A stretch of DNA of 39,632 nt, from NCBI GenBank assembly GCA_001899285.1, contig MKWA01000024.1:365517-405148 (forward strand). The letters run 5' to 3'. This stretch comes from Rhizobiales bacterium 64-17 (lineage in GTDB: Bacteria > Pseudomonadota > Alphaproteobacteria > Rhizobiales > Xanthobacteraceae). A program made the position numbers and the translations under genes. A model generated the notes under the pieces. It ran no database searches. It was not told where the DNA came from and saw nothing but the letters and a program-made list of their open reading frames with translations. Below are positions 1 to 8,270 of this stretch, in pieces. Within the stretch, counting starts at the first letter, position 1, and the number at the start of each line of letters is the position of its first letter.

Positions 1-659
1 GGGCGGCGCGCGCGGGTCAGCCGTTCCGCCTCGGTTTGGCGCCATTCCGCGATCTTTTTGTGGTCCCCGGAGGTCAGGATGGCCGGAATCGGCCGCCCCT
101 CGAACTCGGCCGGGCGGGTGTATTGCGGGTACTCCAGAAGCCCCCCGGAAAAGCTCTCCTCGGCGGCGGAATCCGGCTTGCCCATGACGCCCGGGAGCAG
201 CCGGACGCAGGCGTCGAGCAGGGTCAGCGCGGCGATCTCGCCCCCCGAGAGCACATAATCGCCGATCGACACCTCCTCGAGGCCGCGCGCCTCGATCACC
301 CGCTGGTCGATCCCCTCGAACCGGCCGCAGAGGACCACGACGCCGGACCCGGCGGCGAGGTCGATGACGCGGGATTGCCGCAGCGGCGTGCCGCGCGGGG
401 TCATCACCAGGCGGGGGCGGCCATCGTCCGGCACGGCATCGAGCGCGCGGGCGATGATATCGGCCTTCATCACCATGCCGGGGCCACCACCGGCCGGCGT
501 GTCGTCGACGGTGCGGTGGCGGTCGGTCGCATGCGCGCGAATGTCCTTCGCGTCGAGCGACCACACCGAGCCCAGAGCCTTGCCGGCGAGGCTGATGCCG
601 AGCGGACCCGGAAACATTTCGGGGAACAGGGTGAGGACGGTGGCGCGCCACACGCTCAT
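1..659 (-). CDS. trmD: tRNA (guanine-N1)-methyltransferase TrmD (3' end cut by window)
   Basis: TrmD uses S-adenosylmethionine to methylate N1 of G37, next to the anticodon of tRNAs reading CNN codons, which prevents +1 frameshifts. Translating the minus strand from the ATG at 659 gives about 219 residues ending at the window edge, so the C-terminus is missing. The opening [18 protein letters not shown] is the normal TrmD N-terminus. The knotted SAM-binding loop GDYVLSGGE lies near residue 140, preceded by [11 protein letters not shown]. The start lies 6 nt downstream of the rimM stop, so the two are co-transcribed in the usual rpsP-rimM-trmD order. Family and start are recognised from sequence and are secure. 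Confidence 0.96.
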   Translation of the reverse strand, partial: MSVWRATVLTLFPEMFPGPLGISLAGKALGSVWSLDAKDIRAHATDRHRTVDDTPAGGGPGMVMKADIIARALDAVPDDGRPRLVMTPRGTPLRQSRVIDLAAGSGVVVLCGRFEGIDQRVIEARGLEEVSIGDYVLSGGEIAALTLLDACVRLLPGVMGKPDSAAEESFSGGLLEYPQYTRPAEFEGRPIPAILTSGDHKKIAEWRQTEAERLTRARR

Positions 660-665
660 GGGCGG

Positions 666-1181
666 CTACTCGTCGTCTTTACTGTCGTCGAGCACGGGCG
701 GATCGACGGTGATGCGGCGCGCGGCGAAATCGATCGCCGGCACAACCGTGCGCGTGAACGGCACCAGCAGCGCATCGCCGGCGGCGGGGCGGATCTCGAT
801 CATGTCGCCGGCGCCGAAATTGTAGATCGCGCTGACGGTGCCGAGCGCCGCGCCGTCCGATGTCGCGGCGGCAAGCCCGATCAGGTCGGCGTGATAGAAT
901 TCGTCGTCGGAGGGCGGCGGCAGCTTGTCGCGCGCCACATAGAGTTCGACATTGCGCAGCGCCTGCGCGGCATCGCGATCGTCGATGCCGGCGACGCGGA
1001 CGATGAAATGATCCTTCGCCGCGCGGACATGCGCGATCTCGAAGGTGCGCGCGCCGTCTTTGGTCGATAGCGCGCCGTAGCGGGAAAAATCGGTCTGCTG
1101 TTCGGTGAAGGAGCGCAGCGCGATCTCGCCGCGCACGCCATGCGCCGCCCCGAACTGCGCGACGCAGATCAACGGCCTCAT
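666..1181 (-). CDS. rimM: Ribosome maturation factor RimM
   Basis: RimM is a 16S rRNA-processing factor that binds S19 and helps mature the head of the 30S subunit. The product is 171 residues, a normal length. The N-terminal beta-barrel begins at CVAQFGAAHGVRGEI (residues 6-20), the family hallmark, and the C-terminal PRC-barrel holds YHADLIGL and FGAGDMIEI. I chose the ATG at 1181 because it places the barrel at the usual distance from the N-terminus. A longer frame from 1226 only adds residues encoded by a palindromic repeat. The start codon sits inside the right arm of that REP-like repeat (1176-1222), and no strong ribosome-binding site precedes it. The gene lies between rpsP and trmD in one operon. 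Confidence 0.94.
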   Translation of the reverse strand: MRPLICVAQFGAAHGVRGEIALRSFTEQQTDFSRYGALSTKDGARTFEIAHVRAAKDHFIVRVAGIDDRDAAQALRNVELYVARDKLPPPSDDEFYHADLIGLAAATSDGAALGTVSAIYNFGAGDMIEIRPAAGDALLVPFTRTVVPAIDFAARRITVDPPVLDDSKDDE

Positions 1182-1222
1182 GGTGAGGAGCGATGCGCAG
1201 CATCGCGTCTCGAACCATGAGG
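1176..1222. repeat. REP-like palindrome covering the rimM start codon
   Basis: The 47-bp element runs from CCTCATGGT to ACCATGAGG, with a perfect inner hairpin GCGATGC-GCA-GCATCGC. Its design matches the copies at 1261-1307, 31316-31359 and 31385-31428: GTCTCGA or its complement on one side, CTCCTCA on the other, and a variable GC-rich hairpin between them. On the minus strand the terminal ACCATGAGG contains the rimM ATG. Confidence 0.8.
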
Positions 1223-1260
1223 ACATATCGTCATCGGCGTTGCCTGACTTGAGCAGGACG

Positions 1261-1307
1261 CCTCGCCCTTCGAGACGGCTGGCTTCGCCAGCCTCCTCAG
1301 GACGAGG
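1261..1307. repeat. REP-like palindrome, second copy in the rpsP-rimM gap
   Basis: The element runs from CCTCGCCCTTCGAGACG to CCTCAGGACGAGG around the hairpin GGCTGGC-TTC-GCCAGCC. It lies 38 bp from the copy at 1176-1222, so the rpsP-rimM gap is essentially a REP pair. The hairpin would form in the rpsP-rimM mRNA and could slow RNA decay or terminate some transcripts; that effect is inferred. Confidence 0.75.
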
Positions 1308-1331
1308 CTATCGCAAACGGCTCGTCGGAGA

Positions 1332-1706
1332 TCAGCTCGCGGCCGGCGCCGGCGCGGCGGCCGGAGCCGCAGCGGGAGCCTTGGCGGCTTCTTCGGCGCG
1401 CGCCTTGCGCTCCTTGCGCGGCACGGCCTTCTCCGGGTTGTTGCGCTTCTCGCGCTTGCGCACGCCGGCGGCGTCGAGGAAGCGGAGCACGCGGTCGGAC
1501 GGCTGCGCACCCTTGTCGAGCCACGCCTTGACCTTGTCCATGTCGAGCTTGAGCCGCTCCGGCTTGTCCTTCGCCATCAGCGGATTGAAGTAGCCGAGAC
1601 GCTCGATGAAGCGGCCGTCGCGCGGCGAACGCTTGTCGGCGACGACGATGTGATAGACCGGGCGCTTCTTGGTGCCGGCGCGAGCCATGCGGATCATGAG
1701 GGACAT
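1332..1706 (-). CDS. rpsP: 30S ribosomal protein S16
   Basis: S16 is a 30S assembly protein that binds the 16S 5' domain. The product is 124 residues. The core is typical: [20 protein letters not shown] at residues 5-24, then [28 protein letters not shown] and FLDAAGVRK. After about residue 95 there is a basic and then Ala/Pro-rich tail (repeats of APAA), a low-complexity extension common in rhizobial S16. The ATG at 1706 gives the standard N-terminus. Next upstream is ffh, whose stop is at 1758 (51-bp gap); downstream comes the REP pair and then rimM. Confidence 0.97.
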   Translation of the reverse strand: MSLMIRMARAGTKKRPVYHIVVADKRSPRDGRFIERLGYFNPLMAKDKPERLKLDMDKVKAWLDKGAQPSDRVLRFLDAAGVRKREKRNNPEKAVPRKERKARAEEAAKAPAAAPAAAPAPAAS

Positions 1707-1757
1707 GTGAATTTCCTTTCGTGAGTTCGTTGTGTTCGTGTGAATTGAGCGTGTTCG

Positions 1758-3305
1758 TTATTTCTTTTTGCCGAGGCCGTGAAAGCCGCCGGGCAAACCG
1801 GGAAGTTTTCCGCCGCCGAGGCCGGGGAGATTTGGCAATCCACCAGGCGCGCCGGGGAAATTCGGAGGCAGCGTCGGCGGCAGGTTCGGCATGTCCATGC
1901 CGCCGGCTTTCGCTTTCTTCGCCAGCTCCGCCATCTGCTCGGGCGAGGGCGTCGCGCCGCCACCCATGCCCATCATGTTGGCGAGACCGGCGAGCGGGCC
2001 GCGCTTGCCGCTGCCCATCATCTTCATCATGTCGGCCATGCCGCGGTGCATTTTCAGCAGCTTGTTGATCTGCTCCGGCGAGGTGCCCGAACCGGCGGCG
2101 ATGCGCTTCTTGCGGCTGGCTTTGAGCAGATCGGGATTGCGCCGTTCCTTCGGCGTCATGGAATCGATGATCGCGATCTGGCGCGAGAGCAGCTTGTCGT
2201 CGAGATTGGCGGCGGCCATCTGGTTCTTCATCTTGGCGACGCCGGGCATCATGCCCATCAGCCCGCCGAGACCGCCCATCTTCTGCATCTGCTGCAGTTG
2301 CTGCTTGAGATCGCCCAGGTCGAACTGACCCTTGCGCATCTTCTCGGCGACGCGCGCGGCCTGTTCGGCATCGATATGCGCGGCGGCCTTCTCGACCAGC
2401 GCGACGATGTCGCCCATGCCAAGGATGCGGTCGGCGATGCGCGAGGGATGGAATTCGTCGATCGCATCCATCTTTTCGCCGGTGCCGATCAGCTTGATCG
2501 GCTTGCCGGTGACGGAGCGCATCGACAGCGCCGCGCCGCCACGGCCGTCGCCGTCGACGCGGGTGAGCACGATGCCGGTCAGCCCGACCTTGTCGTTGAA
2601 GGCGCGCGCGAGATTGACCGCGTCCTGACCGGTCAGCGCGTCGGCGACCAGCAGCACTTCGTGCGGATTGGCGGCGCGTTTCACGTCGGCCGCTTCGTTC
2701 ATCATCTCGTCGTCGAGCGTGGTGCGGCCGGCGGTGTCGAGCAGCACGACGTCGTAGCCGCCGAGGCGGCCGGCTTCGAGTGCGCGCGTCGCGATCTGCG
2801 GCGGCAACTGGCCCTCGACCACCGGCAGCGTGGCGACGCCGGTGTCGCGGCCGAGCACGGCGAGCTGTTCCATCGCCGCCGGGCGGCGCACATCGAGCGA
2901 CGCCATCAGCACTTTCTTCTTGAAGCGCTCGGTCAGCCGCTTGGCGAGCTTGGCGGTGGTGGTGGTTTTGCCGGAGCCCTGCAGGCCGACCATCATGATC
3001 GCGACCGGCGGCGCGGCGTTGAAATCAATCGCCTGACCGTCGGAGCCAAGCATGGCGACGAGTTCGTCATGGACGATCTTGACGACCATCTGGCCGGGCG
3101 TGACCGACTTGAGCACCTCGACGCCGACCGCGCGCGCCTTCACGCGATTGCCGAATTCGCGCGCCACGTCGAGCGCCACGTCGGCCTCGAGCAGCGCGCG
3201 GCGCACTTCGCGCAGCGCCGCATCGACATCGGCTTCCGTCAGCGCACCGCGCCGGGTGAGCCGATCGAGAATGCCGCCCAGTTTTTCCGACAGACTGTCG
3301 AACAT
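1758..3305 (-). CDS. ffh: Signal recognition particle GTPase Ffh (SRP54)
   Basis: Ffh binds SRP RNA and the signal sequences of nascent membrane proteins and docks on FtsY. The product is 515 residues. The N domain covers about 1-95. The G domain has P-loop GLQGSGKTT at 107-115, DTAGR at 190-194 and a TRVDGDGRGG element near 248. The M domain is methionine-rich (GLMGMMPG, MADMMKMMG), and the tail after about 440 is Pro/Gly-rich (repeated LPGLPG-type stretches). The ATG at 3305 gives the canonical MFDSLSEKLGGIL; a longer frame to 3344 adds 13 unlikely residues. It is the first gene of the minus-strand ffh-rpsP-rimM-trmD operon, with a promoter at 3422-3450. Its receptor ftsY is at 8990. Confidence 0.97.
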   Translation of the reverse strand: MFDSLSEKLGGILDRLTRRGALTEADVDAALREVRRALLEADVALDVAREFGNRVKARAVGVEVLKSVTPGQMVVKIVHDELVAMLGSDGQAIDFNAAPPVAIMMVGLQGSGKTTTTAKLAKRLTERFKKKVLMASLDVRRPAAMEQLAVLGRDTGVATLPVVEGQLPPQIATRALEAGRLGGYDVVLLDTAGRTTLDDEMMNEAADVKRAANPHEVLLVADALTGQDAVNLARAFNDKVGLTGIVLTRVDGDGRGGAALSMRSVTGKPIKLIGTGEKMDAIDEFHPSRIADRILGMGDIVALVEKAAAHIDAEQAARVAEKMRKGQFDLGDLKQQLQQMQKMGGLGGLMGMMPGVAKMKNQMAAANLDDKLLSRQIAIIDSMTPKERRNPDLLKASRKKRIAAGSGTSPEQINKLLKMHRGMADMMKMMGSGKRGPLAGLANMMGMGGGATPSPEQMAELAKKAKAGGMDMPNLPPTLPPNFPGAPGGLPNLPGLGGGKLPGLPGGFHGLGKKK

Positions 3306-3421
3306 ATCGCCTGGTCCAAACGCATTTCGCGCCCGAGGGCGCATCGCGCTGTCGGGCGGTTGCCTCCGGTCTCCAGGACCGGTCGGCGGAAATCGAAGTC
3401 GTTCTCTTGCGAGAGCGCGCC

Positions 3422-3450
3422 TTCCTAGGCGGGCCGCCCGCCGGAGTCAA
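3422..3450 (-). promoter_or_regulatory. Predicted sigma70-type promoter of ffh operon
   Basis: On the minus strand, TTGACT (3450-3445) is followed by exactly 17 bp and TAGGAA (3427-3422). This fits the alphaproteobacterial housekeeping pattern, where the -35 box is well kept and the -10 is loose. Transcription would start near 3414, leaving a 5' leader of about 110 nt. The leader contains a small hairpin, CCGGT-N7-ACCGG, at 3366-3382. Confidence 0.6.
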
Positions 3451-3493
3451 GCGCCGGTTGCCTTTGGCTCATCTTAAGGTATTGAAAGAGTGG

Positions 3494-4534
3494 ATGAAAT
3501 TGACGAGACGCAACATGCTCTGGGGGCTTGCGGCGCTGGGCCTCGCGGCCGGGTTCGGCGGCTGGCTCAAGCGCATGTCGTCCGGCGTCTATCGTGGGCC
3601 GGTCTCGGACCATTTCGATGGCGTCCGTTTCGTCGGGCCGCATGCGGTCGAGAGCAATGGAACTTTTGCCTTCTGGCGCTGGCAGTTCACCCGCGACAAG
3701 GCGGAATGGCCGGATGCGGTGGCCAATCCGCCCGCGGACAAGCCGCCGGCGAAGGTCACGGCCGGGGCGCGATGGAGCTTCGTCGGCCATGCCTCGCATC
3801 TGCTCCAGACCGGCGGGCTGAATATCCTGATCGATCCGGTGTGGTCGGAGCGGGCGTCGCCATTGGCGTTTGCCGGGCCGAAGCGCGTGCGCCCGCCGGG
3901 CATCGGCTTCGACGATCTGCCGAAGATCGACGTGGTTTTGATCACCCACGGCCACTACGACCATCTCGACGTGGCGACCCTGGCGCGGCTGCGCGATCGG
4001 GACCAGCCGCGCATCGTCGCGCCGCTCGGTCACGACGCAACCATCGGCGGCGCGGTCGAGACGCATGACTGGGGCGCGCGCGTTCCGTTCAACGATCAGG
4101 TCGCGGTGACGCTCACGCCGGCGCAACACTGGACCGCGCGCGGGCTGTTCGACCGCAACAAGGCGTTATGGGCGAGCTATGTGATCGAGACGCCGGCCGG
4201 GCGGATCTATCATCTCACCGACACCGGCTATGACGATGCGCTGTTCAAGGCCGCGCGCGAGACTTACGGCCCGTTCCGGCTCGCCGTCATTCCGATCGGC
4301 GCCTACGAGCCGCGCTGGTTCATGCGCCGCCAGCACGTCAATCCGGAGGAGTCAGTGCGCCTCTTCCGCGATTGCGGCGCGGAGCAGGCGCTGGCGCATC
4401 ACTTCGGCACGTTCCAGCTCACCGACGAGGCGTTCGATGCGCCGGTGATCGCGCTGCACGCAGCCTGCGATGCGCAGAACGTGCCGCGCGATCGCTTCGT
4501 CGTTCCTGCGCCGGGACAGGTGCTGGAGATGTGA
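3494..4534 (+). CDS. MBL-fold metallohydrolase (NAPE-PLD/RomA-like)
   Basis: A 346-residue metallo-beta-lactamase-fold hydrolase. The dinuclear metal motif HGHYDH is at residues 152-157, preceded by LIDPVWSERASP and FVGHASHLLQ, the pattern of the N-acylphosphatidylethanolamine phospholipase D/RomA subgroup. A further metal-ligand region is HLTDTGYD (about 236-243). The N-terminus LTRRNMLWGLAALGLAAGF has twin arginines before a hydrophobic stretch, so it may be a Tat signal or membrane anchor. The ATG at 3494 is preceded by GAAAGAG at a good distance; an in-frame ATG at 3407 adds a non-conserved leader. The substrate is unknown. It converges on the SIMPL gene across a hairpin. Confidence 0.85.
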   Translation: MKLTRRNMLWGLAALGLAAGFGGWLKRMSSGVYRGPVSDHFDGVRFVGPHAVESNGTFAFWRWQFTRDKAEWPDAVANPPADKPPAKVTAGARWSFVGHASHLLQTGGLNILIDPVWSERASPLAFAGPKRVRPPGIGFDDLPKIDVVLITHGHYDHLDVATLARLRDRDQPRIVAPLGHDATIGGAVETHDWGARVPFNDQVAVTLTPAQHWTARGLFDRNKALWASYVIETPAGRIYHLTDTGYDDALFKAARETYGPFRLAVIPIGAYEPRWFMRRQHVNPEESVRLFRDCGAEQALAHHFGTFQLTDEAFDAPVIALHAACDAQNVPRDRFVVPAPGQVLEM

Positions 4535-4542
4535 ATCTACAA

Positions 4543-4566
4543 CCTCTCCCCGCACGCCGGGAGAGG
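4543..4566. terminator. Hairpin between convergent genes
   Basis: CCTCTCCC (4543-4550), an 8-nt loop, then GGGAGAGG (4559-4566) form a perfect 8-bp stem in the 40-bp gap between the converging MBL and SIMPL genes. The tails are only partly T-rich, so it may terminate both strands weakly. Confidence 0.45.
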
Positions 4567-4574
4567 CTGGTCTT

Positions 4575-5288
4575 TCAGTGCATCAGCTCATAGCCGATGG
4601 TGACGCTGATGCGCAGCGTCTCCTCGCCCGGCTGCACCGGCGGCGCGGCGGCGGCGCGCATCACCATCGCTTTCGGCTGGAACAGCGCCGGCGTACCTTC
4701 TTCCTGAATGATGACGGCGCGGCCGAGGCCCACGCCCGCCGCCGTCGCATAAATCTCCGCCTTGCGCTTGGCGTCTGCGACGGCGTCCTTGCGCGCGGCG
4801 TCGAGCGCCTTCGACGGATCGCTCACCGAGAACGACACGCCGGAAATCTCGTTGGCGCCGGCTGTAATCATGCGGTCGAGTGCGTCGGCGATCTTGTTGA
4901 TGTCGCGCAACTTGACGTTCACCTGATTGCTGGCCTGGAAGCCGATGATGCGTGCCTTGCCGGCCTTGTTCGGATCCTGCTGCGGATAGATCGACAGCCG
5001 CGTGGTCTGGATATCGCGCTCGGCGATGCCCGCCGCCTTGAGCGCGTCGATCACCGCCGTCATTTCCTTGGCGTTGGCGTCGCTCGCCTCCTTCGCGGTC
5101 TTGCCTTGCGTGGTCACGCCGCCACGGATCATCGCGAGGTCAGGCGCGACCGAGGCGGTCGCTTCGCCGGTGACGGTGATGACCTTGTCGATCATCTGCG
5201 CTTGCGCACGCGCCACGGAAGCGGTCAGCATCGCCGCTGCAACAAGCGCGACGCTGCCGGTGAGAAGGCGATGTGACATCAAACTCAT
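4575..5288 (-). CDS. SIMPL (DUF541) domain periplasmic protein
   Basis: A 237-residue secreted protein with a Sec signal peptide: MSHRLL, a hydrophobic core ending SVARAQAQ, cleavage near residue 29. The rest is a SIMPL/DUF541 domain: DKVITVTGEATASVAPD, AKEMTAVIDALKAAGI, a QTTRLSIYPQ strand, GFQASNQVNVKLRD, and the C-terminal ISVTIGYEL strand. Family members are periplasmic or outer-membrane associated; BP26 of Brucella is a known example. No enzymatic activity is established. The gene lies 24 bp downstream of the GyrI-like gene on the same strand, so the two probably form an operon of exported proteins. In-frame ATGs at 5288 and 5279 both give a signal peptide. Confidence 0.85.
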   Translation of the reverse strand: MSLMSHRLLTGSVALVAAAMLTASVARAQAQMIDKVITVTGEATASVAPDLAMIRGGVTTQGKTAKEASDANAKEMTAVIDALKAAGIAERDIQTTRLSIYPQQDPNKAGKARIIGFQASNQVNVKLRDINKIADALDRMITAGANEISGVSFSVSDPSKALDAARKDAVADAKRKAEIYATAAGVGLGRAVIIQEEGTPALFQPKAMVMRAAAAPPVQPGEETLRISVTIGYELMH

Positions 5289-5312
5289 GACTCTATCCCA
5301 GGTGCTTTGGTT

Positions 5313-5948
5313 TTACGGTGTCTTGATTGGAACGTAGATATTGACCACCAGCTTGTCCTCGCTGGTCTTGGAAAGATCAGTGTCGTATTCCTCGATGAAC
5401 ATGTCCTTGGCATCGAGGCCCTTCTTGTCGAGGTCGTTGGTGATCGCCTCGTAAGTGGAATCGAGCGTGTCGTAGGAGCCGCGATGCACATAGCGCAGCG
5501 CCTTGCCGCCCGGTGACTTTGTGACGGCGATGTTGCCCGTCGGCGCGTCCTTCGGTGCTTCGGCGACCGGCAGCGCGATCTGGTAATTGAAGCCGAGATC
5601 ATCGGTCTGGGTGTAGATCGTCATCGCCGGGCCGTTCGGCACGACGTGATGCTGATCGAGCCAGGCGTTGAGGTCCTTGAACTTCGCCGCGAGCGTCTCG
5701 AACGCGGTGTCCCAGTTGGCCTGCCCGCTGATGGCGATGATGGTCTTCTCCGGCAGCGTCACGGTTTCGCCGAACGGGTCGCCGGCCTTCAGCGGCGCGG
5801 GGCTGGTCGCCGAGGGTGCGGGCGCTGGCGTCGCGGGAGCCGCCGGTGCCGGCGACGACGGCGGGGGGGATTGCGCGCCGGCCGGGGTCAGCAGGGTGCT
5901 CGCGCTCAACAGCGCAAAGGCGGCGGCAGCCGCCAGGGTGCGGGACAT
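5313..5948 (-). CDS. Exported GyrI-like/SOUL-type effector-binding domain protein
   Basis: A 211-residue protein. Residues 1-26 are a signal peptide (MSRTLAAAAAFALLSAS ending PAGAQ), followed by a Pro/Ala-rich linker to about residue 55. The remaining 155 residues form a GyrI-like/AraC effector-binding (SOUL-like) domain: a YTQTDDLGFNYQIALPV strand, then GGKALRYVHRGSYDTLDSTY, LDAKDMFIEEYDTD and a final LVVNIYVPI strand. The ATG at 5948 has GGAG 8 nt upstream; the ATG at 5960 would add four residues. Such domains bind small hydrophobic ligands or haem; the ligand here cannot be read from sequence. It is co-oriented with the SIMPL gene 24 bp downstream. Confidence 0.75.
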   Translation of the reverse strand: MSRTLAAAAAFALLSASTLLTPAGAQSPPPSSPAPAAPATPAPAPSATSPAPLKAGDPFGETVTLPEKTIIAISGQANWDTAFETLAAKFKDLNAWLDQHHVVPNGPAMTIYTQTDDLGFNYQIALPVAEAPKDAPTGNIAVTKSPGGKALRYVHRGSYDTLDSTYEAITNDLDKKGLDAKDMFIEEYDTDLSKTSEDKLVVNIYVPIKTP

Positions 5949-6142
5949 CTGGCTCTCCATCACTGGCCGGATGAACGGCACGATCCGGGCGATTCGGCGG
6001 CAAAGTCTAACATGCGCCTCCCGCCGGCCTCGGCGGGACTGTCGCCGGGGCTCCCGGCTGGCGTTTTGGCGGCGTTTACCCATATAAACCGCCGACAGGC
6101 GGCTAAGGGACACCGTGCCGCACTTCGCATCAGGCCTTTTCC

Positions 6143-7012
6143 ATGAGCGCGCTCGCTAATCGCCCCTTCGTCAAGATGAACGGTGTCGGCAACGAGATCG
6201 TCGTCGTCGACATGCGCGGCGACGCCGCGCCGATCAGCGCCGCCGATGCGCGCGCAGCGGCGCAACCGGCCGGCGCGCCCTACGATCAGTTGATGGCGCT
6301 CTATCCGCCGCGCACGCCGGGCACCGATGCCTTCGTGCGCATCTATAACAATGACGGCTCGGAGGCCGGCGCCTGCGGCAACGGCACGCGCTGCATCGCC
6401 TCGATCGTCGCGCACGACACCGGCAAGGATCGCGTGTTGTTCGAGACCGCGGCGGGGCTGCTGCCATCATGGAAGAATGCGGACGGCAGCTTCACCGTCG
6501 ATATGGGCAAGCCGCGCTTCGCCTGGAACGAGATTCCGCTGGCGGAAGAATTCCGCGATACCCGCGCCATCGAATTGCAGATCGGGCCGATCGACAATCC
6601 GGTGCTGCACTCGCCGTCGGTGGTGAGCATGGGCAATCCGCATGCGGTGTTCTGGGTCGATGACGTCAACGCTTACGACCTCACCAAGTTTGGGCCGATG
6701 CTCGAGAATCATCCGATGTTTCCCGAGCGCGCCAACATCACGCTGGCGCAGATCGTCTCGCGCGATCACATCATCGCGCGGACATGGGAGCGCGGCGCGG
6801 GGCTGACGCGCGCCTGCGGTTCGGCCGCCTGTGCGACCGCCGTCGCGGCGGCGCGGCTGAAGCGCACCGAGCGCAGGGCAACGGTGTCGCTGCCGGGCGG
6901 CGATCTCGTCATCGACTGGCGCGCCGACACGGACCATGTGTGGATGACCGGCCCGGTCGAATACGAGCGCGAAGGCCGGTTCGATCCGGCGCTGTTCGCG
7001 GCCACCGTTTGA
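6143..7012 (+). CDS. dapF: Diaminopimelate epimerase
   Basis: DapF interconverts LL- and meso-diaminopimelate in lysine and peptidoglycan synthesis without a cofactor. The product is 289 residues. The two catalytic cysteines are visible: C78 in GACGNGTRC and C225 in [10 protein letters not shown]. The duplicated fold also shows [13 protein letters not shown] (11-23), [13 protein letters not shown] and ERGAGLT. The start at 6143 gives [14 protein letters not shown], the usual rhizobial N-terminus; no clear Shine-Dalgarno precedes it. mtaB starts 5 bp after the stop, so the two are translated from one message. The upstream gap (5949-6142) holds no convincing promoter that I can call. Confidence 0.97.
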   Translation: MSALANRPFVKMNGVGNEIVVVDMRGDAAPISAADARAAAQPAGAPYDQLMALYPPRTPGTDAFVRIYNNDGSEAGACGNGTRCIASIVAHDTGKDRVLFETAAGLLPSWKNADGSFTVDMGKPRFAWNEIPLAEEFRDTRAIELQIGPIDNPVLHSPSVVSMGNPHAVFWVDDVNAYDLTKFGPMLENHPMFPERANITLAQIVSRDHIIARTWERGAGLTRACGSAACATAVAAARLKRTERRATVSLPGGDLVIDWRADTDHVWMTGPVEYEREGRFDPALFAATV

Positions 7013-7016
7013 GACC

Positions 7017-8270
7017 ATGACCATCGACGTCGTCACCTTCGGCTGCCGGCTCAACATCCACGAGTCGGAGGTGATGCGCCGTCACGCGGCTGCTGCCGGC
7101 GTGAGCGACACGGTGGTGGTCAATACCTGCGCGGTGACGGCAGAGGCGGTGCGGCAGGCGCGCCAGACGGTGCGCAGGCTCAGGCGCGAGCGGCCGGATG
7201 CGCGCATCGTCGTCACCGGATGCGCCGCCCAGACCGAGCCGGCGCAATTCGCGGCGATGCCGGAAGTCGATCTCGTCCTCGGCAATCAGGAAAAGCTCGA
7301 CGCGGCGGCGTGGCGCGCGCTGCCGGATTTCGGCGTCGGGGCCGAGGAAAAGATCGTCGTCAACGACATCATGGCGGTGCGCGAGACGGCGCTGCATCTG
7401 GTCGACGGGATCGAGGGGCACACGCGCGCCTTCGTGCAGATGCAGACCGGCTGCGACCACCGCTGCACCTTCTGCATCATCCCCTACGGTCGCGGTCCGT
7501 CGCGCTCGGTGCCGATGGGCGAGGTGGTCGCGCAAATCCGCGCGCTGGTCGGGAACGGTTGCCGCGAGGTGGTGCTCACTGGCGTCGATATCACCAGCTA
7601 CGGCGAGAACCTGCCCGGCACGCCCAAATTAGGTGCGCTGGTGAAGCAGATCCTCAAGCATGTGCCGGACCTGCCGCGCCTGCGCCTGTCGTCGATCGAT
7701 TCCGTCGAGGCGGACGATGATCTGCTCGATGCGCTCGCCGGCGAGGCACGGCTGATGCCGCATCTGCATCTCTCGCTGCAGGCGGGCGATGATCTCATCC
7801 TCAAGCGCATGAAGCGGCGGCATCTGCGCGCCGACGCCATCGCTTTCACGGATCAGGTGCGGCGGCTGCGGCCGGACGTCATCTTCGGCGCCGACATCAT
7901 CGCCGGCTTCCCGACCGAGACCGAGGCGATGTTCGCGCGCTCGCTCGATCTGGTGCGGGAGTGCGGGCTCACGCATCTGCATGTGTTTCCGTTCTCGCCG
8001 CGTCCCGGCACGCCGGCGGCGCGCATGCCGGCGGTGACGGGAGAGATCGTGAAGGAGCGCGCGAAGCGGTTGCGCGCGCTCGGCGCGACGATGCTGCGCA
8101 AGCATCTCGACGCGCAGGTGGGACAGATGCGGACGTTGTTGAGCGAGCGCGGCGGCATCGCCCGCACCGAACAGTTCACGCCGGTCGCGCTCGCCGCGCC
8201 GATCGCGCCCGGACTACTGATCGACCGTGTCGTGACCGGCCATGACGGCCGCACCTTGCGCGCGGCTTAA
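7017..8270 (+). CDS. mtaB: tRNA t6A37 methylthiotransferase MtaB
   Basis: A radical-SAM enzyme that adds a methylthio group to N6-threonylcarbamoyladenosine at position 37 of ANN-decoding tRNAs. The product is 417 residues. The N-terminal UPF0004 cluster cysteines are C10, C38 and C69. The radical-SAM cluster is C146, C150 and C153 in TGCDHRCTFCIIPYGRG, and the YGRGPSRS run after it is typical of MtaB rather than MiaB or RimO. A TRAM-like C-terminus follows. The start lies 5 bp after dapF. The last 57 bp overlap, tail to tail, the 3' end of the pseudouridine synthase gene on the other strand. Confidence 0.93.
   Translation: MTIDVVTFGCRLNIHESEVMRRHAAAAGVSDTVVVNTCAVTAEAVRQARQTVRRLRRERPDARIVVTGCAAQTEPAQFAAMPEVDLVLGNQEKLDAAAWRALPDFGVGAEEKIVVNDIMAVRETALHLVDGIEGHTRAFVQMQTGCDHRCTFCIIPYGRGPSRSVPMGEVVAQIRALVGNGCREVVLTGVDITSYGENLPGTPKLGALVKQILKHVPDLPRLRLSSIDSVEADDDLLDALAGEARLMPHLHLSLQAGDDLILKRMKRRHLRADAIAFTDQVRRLRPDVIFGADIIAGFPTETEAMFARSLDLVRECGLTHLHVFPFSPRPGTPAARMPAVTGEIVKERAKRLRALGATMLRKHLDAQVGQMRTLLSERGGIARTEQFTPVALAAPIAPGLLIDRVVTGHDGRTLRAA

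Noticed and set aside
1182..1226. N-terminal extension of RimM reading through the REP element
   Set aside because: The 15 added residues are repeat-encoded and unlike RimM N-termini; the internal ATG gives the normal family start.
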